Assembly: GCA_934047225.1 (NCBI GenBank)
Contig: OW203991.1
Coordinates: 6,262,001-6,326,000, forward strand
Reading direction: 5' to 3'
Source: Ypsolopha sequella
Lineage: Eukaryota > Arthropoda > Insecta > Lepidoptera > Ypsolophidae
DNA length: 64,000 bases
The notes beneath the pieces were generated by a model. The model was not told the DNA's origin, searched no databases, and saw only the letters and a list, made by a program, of their open reading frames with translations. The stretch's first letter is position 1. Every line of letters starts with the position of its first letter. A program made the translations under genes and the position numbers. Below are positions 52,946 through 64,000 of this stretch, in pieces.

Positions 52946-53552
52946 TTTGGTGCATCTAGTTAGAGTCTAACGCGATGCGCGATGGCGAGAGGTTTTTTTC
53001 GATTGTTTCGATTGTTCAAACATCTCGATGGTTCTCGATTGTTTCGACTTGGACTCGAGTCTGACTCGGCTTGTTATTGCGACTGGCGCGTTCTTTCGCG
53101 AGTTTTTTTCTCAATGGTTTAGAGTTTCGATTGTGAATCCAAAGTTGGGATTGCGAATCGACTGACCGAGCGAGACTCGGCTGACTCGAAACAATCGAAA
53201 AACATCTCGATTGTTTTGTGGAACGGCGAGTCGATGGTTGACTCGATGGTTTATTTTAACGACTCCGATTCTTTCGATTGTTAAAACATCTCGGAATCGC
53301 CCATCGCTAACTGACTGCCACTAAAAATGACAAGCCTTATGGCAATTTAACTCATTGTAATAAAATACCACTTGCGGCACTGAATACACAGCCAAAAAAA
53401 AAAAAAAAAACAGTATGTCAAAAAATGTCAATACGCGCATGATTTCTTTCTGTTTCTGTTCTGTTTTTAGAATAGGAAAATAAGCCTACATTTCTTTGTT
53501 GAATAGAAATACATGGCAGTTGTGGTTAAATAAGTTGCTATTGGTGTTCTTG
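52946..53552. other. spastin upstream region
   Basis: About 52970-53310 is rich in gattgtttcga/tcgaaacaatc and gactcg motifs with inverted ends (gcgatg / catcgc), a decayed mobile element. A homopolymer A run is at 53394-53410. In the presumed 5' UTR a six-codon upstream ORF (53513-53533) precedes the spastin start. Confidence 0.4.
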
Positions 53553-56500
53553 ATGGTTTCGGGCGACGATTCCAATGGTAGATTATCCCGTAAAACCACT
53601 CGTTCTCCAAACAGAAAATCCAAGAAGACAGATGCGGACCTAGCGAAAGGTTCTGCGTTGCGAAATGAGCCGCAACCTTCAGTCCATAAAAGGAACTTAT
53701 ACGTTGTTTCTTTCCCTATCATCATTCTATTCAACATACTGAGGTCCCTCTTGTACCAGGTGTTTATAATTTTTAAGTATTTGTACTCTGCGTCTCACCG
53801 TTTGATGCACAAACCTCGGAAGAATGGTGAATGTAACTTAGAAGTAGTTGTAAAAGACGGTGTAGTGACCACTGAGATTGCACAAACAGAAGAGATGTCT
53901 CACACACACAATGTGGGCCCTGGGGACCCTTTGCTAGCCAAACAGAAGCACCATCATAGAAAAGCTTTTGAATACATATCCAAAGCATTAAAGATTGATG
54001 AAGAGAATGAAGGTAAGTTAATAAACTAATTGTGACCTAAAAATTGTCATGTATCTCCTAAAATACCAATTTTATATCATCTCTTATTGTCTTTGTTTAC
54101 CTATGAGTCATTGTATTGATTGCTGATTCATTAAAACTTTATTAGCTCTATATGGAGGACTGTAACCTCACGCAATAATCTATAAAACCAAGTAGATAGC
54201 CTAGTCATGCATGCACCAGTACAGAAATAACTAATAATGTTGTAATTTTTTGTAATCCTTTTCACTTATTACCCCAGGACAAAAAGAACTAGCTATAGAG
54301 CTATACAAGAAAGGTATTTATGAGCTGGAGCGAGGCATCGCAGTGGACTGCTGGGGTGGCCGCGGAGACGCCTGGCAACGAGCACAGAGGCTTCATGATA
54401 AAATGAAGACCAATCTTGGCATGGCTAAGGATAGACTGCACTTTCTTGGTATGGCAATTGAATATTGCATATTTTGTATTATAATTGTACGTGGTTTTGC
54501 AAGCCAGAACCAACGCACAACTACAGTGTTACTACAAAACAGTGTTTAACTTTAGACAGTGTTTAAATCTGTCGTTGTCACCTTTTTTTTCATATTGTTA
54601 AAGAGTGACAGCAACAGATTTAAACAATGTCTAAAGTTAAACACAGTTTTGTGGTAAGACCGCTATAGTTTTAGGTTGGTTCTGGTTTGTAAAACTACAT
54701 CCAATTGTTATTTTCTGTTACCATTGGTATTAGATCAAATAGTACGCTACCACTCATTAAGTGCAAAATTGATTGGTACTCAGATAAGGTCGCTCAGCTC
54801 AGCCTAGAACAATAACCAATAAAAAAGATTACTAAATGTTTATTTACAACCTACCATTTAACTATGATTTATATAAGATACTGATCTTATCTTATTTTTT
54901 AAATATATATTTGCGTATATTTGATTTATACAGGGTGTAAATGGGCAGGTAACATTAATATGTTGAAGGACAGAGATTGCCTTCATACAAGTTGTGACAC
55001 ATGGTAGTTGAGGGGAAGACGTAAGGGGAGATGGACATTGAAACCTATTGGATTGACAGTAGATCTTGTTTGAATACTTTGTGACACAATGAACAACACT
55101 TGTACTGGTTTGTAGGGATATCTCAACGCTGCTAGCTGTTCTGGCACAATTCTACAGAGAATCGATGACATCACATGGTGTCATGTTCAAATTGGTATAT
55201 TTAATAGGACGCTGTCCAGCGTCTCTGTCCTTCAATGTGTGAAGAAACCACATCATCCACTGACCATACTGAACAACATTCTCTAATAACAGACCTGCAT
55301 ATTTAAAAAACAATATGTATATTATCTTCTCTGACTAGCTTTTTTTTGCCAGCTCTTTCTTTGGGAAAGTTGTTAACTATGAACATTGGAGAATGTGGTT
55401 ACATTTATATTAACACCTAATTATAGTTAGATCAAAAATCAACATGCTTAACCTTTAACTGACGTGGTATACGTCTCACAGACGTGATTACTATTGTTAT
55501 TTCAATATCTTTTTAAATACACGACGCGTGGCGCTACCCCTCCCTCTACCTTCCCCTCTTACCATCTTCTTACCGCCAGTCACGGCCTCGAGCGCGTCGA
55601 GTGAACACGTTATCACGCAGAAGCAATCGCCGTCTGACAGACGTAAGTACGGTGTTTATGTACAAATCTTTGCACGTCTCTTGGTCGTGACCTCTGTGTT
55701 TACGTTGATATGCTCATAGTGTCTAATTGACGTGACCAGGTCCAGGAACGCGGAAAACGTGCGGTTTGTCCCAGTCGCCTAAAAAGAAGGACAAAGTACT
55801 GTTGCTATCATTGCAAAAAGCCAATGTGCCTTACTTGCTGCCTTCAAGTATGCAATGACTGTAAGCTACGACAGTAAAAAAATACCAAATTTGTGCCTTG
55901 TCATTATTTTTATTATTAGAGTAAGGATTTTAGTTTTTGTTGTTTTTCAATTATAATTTATAGAAGTAACGATTGTTTGAGTTAATTTTTCGATTTATAC
56001 AAAAGTTTTTTTTTTATAAAGGCTGAACTAAGTTCCTAAATTCAACCAAGTTAATTTTGTGACTTCATAAATAAATGTTAATAATTATAAAAATAAAGAT
56101 GGCAGTTTTATTTTTGTTTGTAATTCAATTACTAAAATATATATCCATCTATTTGTGAAACTCATACAGTTGGTATTGTTTGGTAAAATTAATTTAATTT
56201 ACATTAATATTTTTACGTCTGTGAGACGGTACCTCAGCGTTACAGTTACATTTAGACCACGTCGTCAGCCAAAGGTTAAGGGTTAATGTTAGTCTTTATT
56301 GTGCTATTTATATGTATCTTACTGTGCATTTCCTTATTAAGGGTTGATTCTCCAGATTTGTAACAAAATATTCCATCCATCCATCAGCCTAGTTCGTCCA
56401 CTGCTGGACATAAGCCTTTCCAGGACTTTGCCACTCCTAGTAGTCATCCTGGAAGAATTGCCCAAAATATTAGGAAATAGTTTTTCATAATGGACAAAAT

Positions 56501-59500
56501 ACAACTTTTAGCTAATATAGCCTATTCTGAAGGCTTTAATTTTAGTTTTAGTGCTGTCAAAACTAAATTTTCTTCATTGCAAAATAGTCCTTAACTGTTA
56601 GGGTTAGAAGTTAAATTACTTTGGAAAATTTTAAGTTTTGACAGCACTAAAACTAAAATTAACGCCTTCAGAATCGGCTTTAATAGTTCACTAAATTGCA
56701 TAATAGTAGTTTATGCTACAAGGAATAATTATTGCTCTGACGCCCGTGTATCATACTACGTTTTTCAATGCATAGTGTGAGGAAATAAAACAAATATAAT
56801 CTTGTGAACTTTAAATTATGATTGGCTCAAAAGGACTGTATCCAGAGCCGTTAAACAGTGGAAAAAGAAGTATAACATTTATGGTACACAGGAAAGGTTG
56901 CAGGTTATCCAACCATTGTAACTAAATAAAAAAAAAAATAATAATAAAGCCCTAGGGCAAAATAATCGACTTTCTGTTCGGTTTTGATGCATAAAAAGTG
57001 GGTCTTTACAAGCACTTGCATTGAAAACATATTTTTAATGATATTATGGTAGCTTCTAAATTATTGAATTACCCATAAGAGTGAAGATAGAAAAAAAAAA
57101 TAAAAAAAACTCGCTCATACATACATAGCTCATCTCATATACATAGCTCTTAGCTAAAAGTTGTATTTTAGTTAGCTGTTATTTATCTCTTAATAGTTTG
57201 TTAGAAATCCGGCGAATCGACTCTTAAGCTGCTATGTCAAAGTTATTTAATACAAATTATTATTGATGCTTGCATTTCATAGTTCTAGTCCTAAAAAGTG
57301 AAAGTATGTCACTTAAGAAATCAAACGCCCACATGAAAGTTGTATAACTATTACTACGAACTGCAAGTCAAACAAATATTGGCTGTATGTGTTGCATGCC
57401 AAGCTTCTTATTTATTTTTATTCCAACAAAACCCTTTACTACACATCTAAACTATTTTGTACTCTATTTCTATCAACATATAGTTCAATTCTAAGTTAAA
57501 ACTCTATTGTTCTCTATGTAGCGAACCTAGTCGCCCTCAGTAACTTGGGAGTCGAAAGTGAACCAGAAAGAAGTGATAAAAAACCATCGGAGTCCACATT
57601 AAAGAGAAGACCGTTAGAGAAGTCCAAGACGACTCTAATCGCGCATACAGAAAGTAACAGTGGTCAAACGAAGGCAACAACTGAAGGTAGAGCCCCAAGG
57701 ATATAGCTTAGCTTCGTTTGACATAACCTACAGCAAAATTTAACAAAAAAGAAAGTAAAATCTTAACAACATGTTTCAGAGTGACACCCCACTAACTCTT
57801 TTAACTCGTCTGAAATTGGAACACCCATTGGTACAGACATATTTGTTTAACATCGCAATGTTTGCATGTGGGTTCACTGTGCTTTTCACTTTATTTTGCT
57901 ATTCTGAGGTGAAGCAGTTTCGTTTGCAAATGCACTTGTGTTGGGATTGGATTGTTATTTTTAATTATACATGCTCCAAATATCCTTTTATTATAGACAT
58001 CATGTGACTTATGCTTTGAGGAGCCGATCAACCAATGCTTTAAAAACTCACACTTCTAAAACTGAAATAAACATCTGTATATGTCATCTAAAACATGTTT
58101 AATTAAAACATTATATAAAAATTATTTTCGAAATATATTTCGGCCCACTTTGGGGCCGACGTCAGTCGAATTAAAAACGGTAAATGACATAAAATATATA
58201 CAACCTTATAACTAATGATTTTAAATGAATGACATTTGAGTATGAATAAAAAATATATACAACGTGTAACAGAAAGGTGTAACCATATTTGAAGAGCGTA
58301 TTCAGTCAATGGTATAGAACAATTTTTACTATGGGGCCAACACTGAAATATCGAAAAAAAAATCTGCCCTTCCATACATTTCGGCCGAGCGGCATTGCAT
58401 TTTTCTATGAAACAGAAAAATATTTTTTTTGAGATACAGGTTTTGTTCCGTAGTAAAAGTTGTTCTAAACCATTGACTGAATACGCTCTTCAAATATGGT
58501 TACACCTTTCTGTTACACCTTGTATACAACCTTATGACATGAATTGTTATTTATTTCTTATATAGCCTATTTCTTATAATATTCATGTCATAAGGTTGTA
58601 TATATATTTTTTATTCATACTCAAATGTCATTCATTTAAAATCATTAGTTATAAGGTTGTATATATTTTTTGTCATTTACCGTTTTTAATTCGACTGACG
58701 CCGGCCCCAAAGTGGGCCGAAATATATTTCGAAAATAATTTTTATATAATGTTTTAATTAAACAAAAAATTAAATAAAATAAGTGCTCTATGTAGCAATA
58801 TATATATATTTATTTCATCTAAAACATGTGTTCCGTGATGACGTAGTAGCGGGCAGGAAGCTGACGACGGCGGGGCGTCGGGTGCCAAGCGGGGCCGGCG
58901 GTGCGCTCATGAAGAGCCAGACCCTGCCCCGGTCCATGGGTCGCTCGGCGTCACAACCAAACAGCTCCAATGGCTACGGCCGGTACCCCGTCAAACCGGC
59001 CTCGACACCGCCCGCGGTCAAACGGCAGCTTTCCGTAAGTTTCTAGAGATCCGTCGAAAACGGAAACCTTTAGCGTAGCTTCGGTGTCTGTCTACCCGCA
59101 ACTTAATAACAGCCGCGGTTGTTGATTGAGCTGATAATAGGTCTTTACATATGATATTGCCGAAATTTTCTTATAGATTCATAAGTTCATAATTCCTGTA
59201 ATTCAATAGCTATTTCCATTTCCATTTGAAAGTTGATTTCAAGGTTTAACATCCGCGTATTTAATTTTGTTTTTATTGTCAGTTTGAAAAAATCAAAATT
59301 AAATTCCCAAAAACAGTTCGTCCTAAATGCCATCCATTTCCAAGATAAGATTCGTAATGATTTTTAACAGCTGACACTTCTCAAAAACAAATTTATGTTG
59401 CCGGTTAGCTTAATGTTGTCTCATTCATACAGAAAAAAAAATACATAATTTGGATTTATGATTCCTAAAAAAAAACCAAAAGTTTCAGTACTGAAAATTG

Positions 59501-62500
59501 AGTTCCCTTCAAATTCTTTATAGAAAACGGCAATATCATATGTAAAGACCTATTATTAAAATAATCATCGGTAGAGCAATCGCCCGGTAAGCGAGATTCT
59601 GGGTTCGAATCCCGGTTCAGAGCTTAGATTTACTTTTCTTCGTTCCTATGCCGCAATAATATTACGTTAATTTGTATTTTCTTGAGCCATCGCCAAGGAT
59701 TTAAAATTTGAATTTATTTATACCATAGCTTAGAAAAATTCCTCGACGACGTCACATTTTGGAAACTCGTTAGCGTAATTCTCAAAAAGATGACATCAAC
59801 GCTGACGGAAGTAAAGGGCATATTTGTCACGTTTAACAACGCAGCGATGAACTCTTGCAACGGGTTGTGGCGATGGATGTGTGTTAAGGCGATATGTAAA
59901 AAAATAGAGGTGCTTCTTTTGTTGTGTATTTCATGAAATACACGAAAATTTTTAATTAATTTCTGGTATATGCATTTTGACTATATAATCTAGGGTTTTG
60001 AAATTGGAAAATAATTGTTGAAATGAGGTCTTCAAACACACTTTTTCTCCTCGTTTGACGAATAGGAACCATAAACAGTACTCAAACATATTTTTTTAAG
60101 TGTGTTTCAACAATATCTAGAGATTTGATAAATATAAAATCAACTGTTTTCCCTTTTGCCCTGAATCCGCCCCTCCCGCACTCCGCGATTTTTCGCTTGG
60201 AGTGACAGTGACAAAAATAAAATTCGCATAGCCTCTTAAACGCCCAATTTTTTTACCTGTCAAAAATTGTATTTATTTCGGTGGCGAAGGCTGTCACGCA
60301 TCGAATATAGAAGCCATTTTAGTTTGGCCCACCGGAACATATAAGTTTGGCATCGGAAATTATTTGCTATGCTCGATGCTTGCATCGACTACAGTGAAGA
60401 TGTGCACCCCATCACACGGATTTCAAAATAAGTGTTGTCATTTGTTAGTTTTACGTTAGTTTTGTTTAAATTTTTTGTTTGTTTCATCCTGCATACATCT
60501 CTATTTCAATTTTTAAAAAAATTACCATGCATCGATCCTTGTCAAAGTCATGCGAAATGGTCGTTTATAACTCTGCAACCCGTTGCACAGTTCATCGCTG
60601 CGTGCGTGTTAAGGCGATATGTAAAAGTTTTAGCGTCCCTTTTACTCCATATGCGAAAAAATCCTCAGTGCGAGAGGGACGGATTCGAGGAAAAGTTGCA
60701 AAAAGTCGGTTTTTTATTAATATAAAATATACTAAAGTTGCCATCAAAATTTCGTTTAATTTCGTCCTAGATACTGTTACAATCCATCTAATAAAATATA
60801 ATTGCAGTCCATATGTCATTCCAAATTGTCAAACCAGGAGAATTGTTGTCAAAAAAGACCTCATTTCAATAAATATTTCTATCGAGCCGAATTTCTCCAA
60901 TCGCGTTTCTGTTCTAACAGATCCCTAGAAAAAGTATCCAAAAATAATATACTATTTTATCAAAATAATATATTATTTACTGAAGTAGATATGCACCTTC
61001 TAAAAGTGTCAATTTTTTTATGTAGCGCCTTAAACGCTACAACGGTGTACGTACGATCTTATTTTAAGACATTTGCTTCTTTCTCATTTATTCAGACTCA
61101 TGATCTCATCAAAATACACCGAGCCTATATTCATGCGCGATCAGCTGCCGTCAATCAAAGATTTCAAAGGTATAGATGAGCCCTGGCACCTAAAATGTTT
61201 TGCATTGTTTTTGAATGCGTGCGTTAACATACCAATGCCGACGCGCGCACACTTATGAGTGCGCAATCTGTCTACATACGGTCAGCAAACTGATCAGACT
61301 ACTAAAGTTGTTAAAATGATTAACTTTAAGTGCACTTAAGGCGTCCAACTATCACTGTGTTCAGATTAGCACTGATACTAAACGTGTGAGCGTCACCCAT
61401 TTAAAGGTGGAAACATTTTGGTGCTGTCATACTACGGTAAGGGCTTATCTTTACTTTTGAAATCTTTGCCGTCAATTCGATTCATTACCCATAGAAAACA
61501 CATGGTCGTCATGGGACATTGTACGAATGTTACAAGGCTAGGCTTGCACACAACCTCAGTGTATCAGAGGTCTTTGTTTAATTTACAACCGTTAATCAAA
61601 TAAGTTTATGTTCAACCATTTAACTAATTTATGCACTTGAACTAACAATGTCTTCGTTACACGGCTGCCGTGAGATTTCCATATGTAACTGAAGTTACTG
61701 AAAACAGTTTATTTGGTTCGTATTTCTTTCGTAGATATACACGGTGAATTAATGACGTGCTCAGAAAACCACTTATAAAGAAAAACTATTGGAAAACGCG
61801 GAAAACTCAAATTCAAATTCATTTATTCACATAACAAAAACAAAGATATATTCAGAAAACATATAGTTGATAAGTAGGTACTAAGATTGGCGTTCTGTAG
61901 TCCCCACAGTAGGATTCCCTGGGTGGTGGGGACTAACTTCCTTTACTCGTCTCTTACATATATACGTTTGGTGTTCCATGCTGCTAGTAGTAATGATTAT
62001 ACAAAATTATAAACACAGATATTAATTACAATAAGTTATTCAGTTACAATTAATTACATTGAATTTAAAATAAAAATAAATTGAAGTATAAATTTTAATA
62101 TAATATGTATTTATATTACTCAATTAAAATTAAATAAAAATCAAATTTAAAATATCAATCAAATTAAACAAAATCACTACTTCATATATATTTTTAATAC
62201 ATGTTCTTTGCGTTGGATTGAATGTTTTTTTTTATATAAGTGGTATATAATCAGTGGAGCATGTGGCACTTTGGGACGTAACAATAGTCGGTGAAACGCG
62301 GGTGTGCCGAGTATGGATTGTGACTTGCATTTCAAACTTTACACTCGCAACACCTCTGATACCCCCTCGGGGATTCATGTCGTGACGATCTCAATAGTTA
62401 TTATAGCTCAATAATACAAATAAATTAATATTAAAGGAAACTCATTTGTTTTTCATTTAGTTTGCATTAAATATGTTTTTTATATTCCTATAAAAATACT

Positions 62501-63755
62501 TTATTATAATTCATTCCAGAAATATTTTGACTTCTTCTCGGCATCAGTGGAATTTAAGAATAAAATGTATATAATATACTAAAATGGTGAAACGTCATAA
62601 AATGATGCCGACAAGAAGTCGAAATATATCTGGAATAAATTATAATAAAGTGTTTTTATAGGAATATATAAACTTATATAATGCAAGCTCAATAATACAT
62701 AACTCAAAAATTTCCTTGGGAAACCCATGTAATCCATTTAGTGGGTTCCCAAGTAATATAATAATATAGATACTGATTTAAATATATAATTTTCTGTTCA
62801 CATATCAATAATAAATAACTACCTTTCCTAAAAAGGTTCTTAGATAACTGTGAAGACCGTACTAAAATCCGTTTAGTAGTTTTCTAATAAACATATATAC
62901 AGGAAAATGTAAAATAAAAAGAAGAGATCCTTACAGCGCCATTATTTGTAATATTCGAATGATGGCGGCCTCAAAGTGAGCCGAAGTACTCGTATATATC
63001 GAAAATAACTCAATTGTGGTTTTCCTTGTGTTTATATTGTAAGTATAAAATTAAATGAAAAGCTGAAATAGTAACAAATATTAGTAGTTCATGCTAAAAG
63101 GGCGAAAAGGAATAAATTACGAAAACGATTTAAAACACGAACGTAGCTAGTGTTTTAAACGTAACCGAGTAATTTATTGCTCTTACGCCCGTGTATCATA
63201 CTACGTTTTGCAATGCATAGTATTTCCATAGAACAAATATAATCTTGTGAACTTTAAATTATGATTGGCTCAAAAGGACTGTATCCAGAGCCGTTAAACA
63301 GTGGGAAAAAAAAGTATAACATTTATGGTACACGGAAAAGGTTGCAGGTTAGCCAACTTCTCGTACATTAATTAAAAATATAATAATTAAGCCCTAGGGC
63401 AAAATAATCGACTTTCTGTTCGGTTTTGATGCATAAAAAGTGGGCCTTTACGAGCACTTGCATTGAAAAAGAATTATTTCATTATTTATAATACCCATAC
63501 ATCACGGCACTAACCATCAATCATGCACTAATGTCCTATGACGGTAAATAGAGCGCGTACCAGGTGCCGAACAACGGGTCTCCAGTCCGGCGCGCGGTGG
63601 GGGGAGGCTCCCAGCGTGGCACGCCCACCCGGAGCAGGACCCCGCAGTCCGGGCTGCACGTACGAGGAGTCGACCCCAAGCTGGTCCAACTTATACTGGA
63701 CGAGATCGTCGAGGGTGGCCCGAAGGTGCACTGGGATGATATCGCTGGACAAGAG
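53553..63755 (+). CDS. spas: spastin, microtubule-severing AAA ATPase, first 391 aa (3' end beyond window)
   Basis: Severs microtubules and shapes ER and endosome membranes. Exons 53553-54012, 54278-54448, 57522-57686, 58850-59034, 63564-63755, all in phase with GT/AG sites. Residues 1-46 are Ser/Lys-rich. A hydrophobic hairpin spans about 47-80 ([20 protein letters not shown]). The MIT domain runs from about 135 to 210 ([20 protein letters not shown] across exon 1 and the rest in exon 2, with [12 protein letters not shown]). The linker carries GRKLT, KSQTLPR and TPPAVKRQ. Exon 5 reaches [16 protein letters not shown] and WDDIAGQE, the start of the AAA module. Walker A and B lie outside the window. 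The start ATG is the first in frame after an upstream stop-rich leader. Exon 3, between MIT and linker, is of a kind that is alternatively used in vertebrate spastin. Confidence 0.93.
54524..54660. repeat. fold-back, family L copy 2
   Basis: cagtgttactacaaaacagt and its inverse, related to 48568-48703; spastin intron 2. Confidence 0.75.
54661..55447. other. spastin intron 2, nothing recognised
   Basis: No coding exon. About 54950-55240 has related phrases at its two ends (aaggacagagattgcc / ctctgtccttc), so it may be another decayed inverted-repeat element. Confidence 0.35.
55448..56279 (+). mobile_element. internally deleted piggyBac-type transposon
   Basis: TTAA at 55448-55451 and 56276-56279 bound inverted ends: left cctttaactgacgtgg, right read inverted cctttggctgacgacgtgg, with a further matched acgtctcacagacgt / acgtctgtgagacg pair. 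It keeps only the last part of the transposase. Confidence 0.7.
55743..55877 (+). pseudogene. piggyBac transposase C-terminal cysteine-rich domain
   Basis: The frame reads [20 protein letters not shown], then [17 protein letters not shown] and a stop at 55875. The spaced Cys/His pairs match the cross-brace zinc domain that ends piggyBac transposases and binds the transposon ends. The catalytic DDE part is absent, so the element is non-autonomous. Confidence 0.75.
56373..56464 (-). repeat. (GATG)n-tailed retroposon, family B copy 4
   Basis: Only about 90 bases next to the tail remain, the most truncated of the four copies. Spastin intron 2. Confidence 0.75.
56516..56682. repeat. fold-back, family K copy 2
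   Basis: Inverted arms built on ttagtgctgtcaaaact; related to 45070-45236. Confidence 0.8.
56702..57032 (+). repeat. interspersed repeat, family C copy 3
   Basis: Like 39972-40354 but with a gap of about 50 bases near its start (gctacaagg joined to aataattattgctc). Confidence 0.7.
57033..57521. other. end of spastin intron 2, nothing recognised
   Basis: AT-rich intron sequence with no repeat shared elsewhere in the window. Confidence 0.4.
58097..58763. repeat. 667-bp long inverted repeat in spastin intron 3
   Basis: The left arm (gtttaattaaaacattatat, then cggcccactttggggccgac) is mirrored at the right end, closing at 58763. The arms are split by the family G fold-back at 58257-58526. The structure ends about 87 bases before exon 4. 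Confidence 0.8.
58257..58526. repeat. fold-back, family G copy 2
   Basis: Closely related to 8081-8344 over its whole length (cgtgtaacagaaaggtgtaa ... ctttctgttacaccttgtat). Nested in the larger inverted repeat. Confidence 0.8.
59140..59550. repeat. MITE-like element, family J copy 3
   Basis: The cleanest copy: ggtctttacatatgatattg and caatatcatatgtaaagacc at the ends, flanked by ta on both sides (possible TA target duplication). No transposase. Confidence 0.75.
59565..59624 (+). repeat. tRNA-like SINE fragment
   Basis: A-box-like ggtagagca and B-box gggttcgaatccc with a T-arm-like stem. The 5' half and acceptor stem are absent, so it is not a functional tRNA. Confidence 0.6.
59800..60608. 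repeat. family F repeat, interrupted twice by TTAA MITEs
   Basis: Shares blocks with 52561-52945. A MITE occupies 59884-60239 and a second begins at 60609. Confidence 0.6.
59884..60239 (-). mobile_element. TTAA-flanked MITE
   Basis: TTAAGGCGATATGTAAAAAA at the left and gcatagcctcttaa at the right. It is an inverted relative of 6605-7034 (cacttggagtgacagtg-type block). Confidence 0.7.
60609..61033 (+). mobile_element. TTAA-flanked MITE, family A reference copy
   Basis: TTAAGGCGATATGTAAAAGT and the inverse end tatgtagcgccttaa, 425 bp with TTAA on both sides. It is inserted in a family F repeat whose other copy (52922-52935) keeps the site unbroken. Confidence 0.8.
61176..61443 (+). repeat. 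interspersed repeat, family E copy 2
   Basis: Related to 6005-6240, with an extra 60 bases or so in the middle (about 61270-61345). Confidence 0.6.
61805..61965 (-). repeat. LINE 3' tail, inverted
   Basis: Begins with (aaattc)n as the inverse of the tail at 41000-41025, then cattcccc-type 3' UTR sequence (ggtggggacta). Confidence 0.45.
62482..62668. repeat. fold-back
   Basis: Left arm atattcctataaaaatactt, then tcttctcggcatca; right arm inverse, ending tttttataggaatata. Spastin intron 4. Confidence 0.7.
63085..63468 (+). repeat. interspersed repeat, family C copy 4
   Basis: atagtagtt-equivalent start (tagtagttcatgctaaaagg) through agcccta-gggcaaaataatc to tttacgagcacttgcattga. It ends about 95 bases before spastin exon 5. 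Confidence 0.7.
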
Positions 63756-64000
63756 GTGATTTTAATGTTTTTCTGAGAAATCAGCGGACCCTTAAACGCG
63801 CTCTTCGTTCTCGCCGAGCCTCTCGCCATGAAAGGGCCAAAGCTATATGAGTAAAGGAGATTCACTTTATCGCATTTTGCCTTATTCGTGTAGCTTTGGC
63901 CCGGTGAGAATGTAGAGCCATCTATTATTTTTTTATTATTTATTATTTTTATTATTATTTATTATTCATTTAAAATGTGTAACATAACAGTTTAATAACT
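63756..64000 (+). other. start of spastin intron 5
   Basis: After the donor gag|gtgatt. It shows only AT-rich sequence with (att)n near 63930-63960; the gene continues beyond the window. Confidence 0.7.

Noticed and set aside
53496..53552. N-terminal extension of spastin from a TTG
   Set aside because: Needs a non-ATG start; the extension is hydrophobic and unlike known spastin N-termini, while a good ATG exists at 53553.
58783..58849. N-terminal part of an independent 87-codon gene
   Set aside because: This AT-rich stretch is intron; coding composition starts at the acceptor at 58850, which joins spastin exon 3 in phase.
59565..59624. tRNA gene
   Set aside because: Box A and B are present, but there is no 5' acceptor arm or D arm pairing; better explained as a SINE fragment.

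Overview
The window is animal, almost certainly lepidopteran (moth or butterfly), nuclear DNA. It is AT-rich, its host genes are cut into small exons by long introns, and the space between is packed with fold-back elements, TTAA-flanked MITEs, hAT-type MITEs, 5'-truncated LINE/SINE tails, a full-length LINE and a full-length BEL/Pao LTR element. The order Lepidoptera is inferred from the style of the repeats and from a sage-type bHLH gene; the species cannot be told.

Four host genes can be read by joining exons whose reading phases match exactly. (1) A small unrecognised 87-aa protein on + (exons 10406-10482, 20639-20715, 22555-22664). Its first intron contains the BEL/Pao element. (2) A sage-like bHLH transcription factor of 230 aa on - (exons 28136-27698, 26253-26121, 25392-25272). 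(3) Cytoplasmic tryptophan--tRNA ligase, complete at 408 aa on -, in eight coding exons from 50183 down to 31523. (4) The 5' half of spastin on + (five exons, 53553-63755: start, hydrophobic hairpin, MIT domain, linker, start of the AAA domain). Spastin continues past the right edge. Tryptophan--tRNA ligase and spastin are divergently arranged, about 3.4 kb apart.

Layout: 1-457 nothing recognised; 458-4470 intact LINE on -; 4471-10005 repeat mosaic; 10006-22768 small gene, with the BEL/Pao element at 10812-17501; 22769-25271 repeats; 25272-28136 sage-like gene; 28137-31522 MITEs; 31523-50297 tryptophan--tRNA ligase, its introns carrying most of the nested repeats; 50298-53552 intergenic repeats with one exon-like open frame of unknown origin; 53553-64000 spastin, with repeats in introns 2, 3 and 4.

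The most interesting object is the BEL/Pao element. It has 191-bp LTRs that look identical, a perfect 5-bp target duplication and one uninterrupted 1888-codon frame. Yet an in-frame junction has removed the end of RNase H and the integrase zinc-binding and core domains, and the frame runs on into an insect-retrovirus/baculovirus F-type envelope with a furin-like site and a C-terminal membrane anchor. It therefore seems to have moved recently while unable to supply its own integrase. The other strong theme is nested TTAA-specific MITE insertion, supported by unoccupied sites in related repeat copies within this same window.
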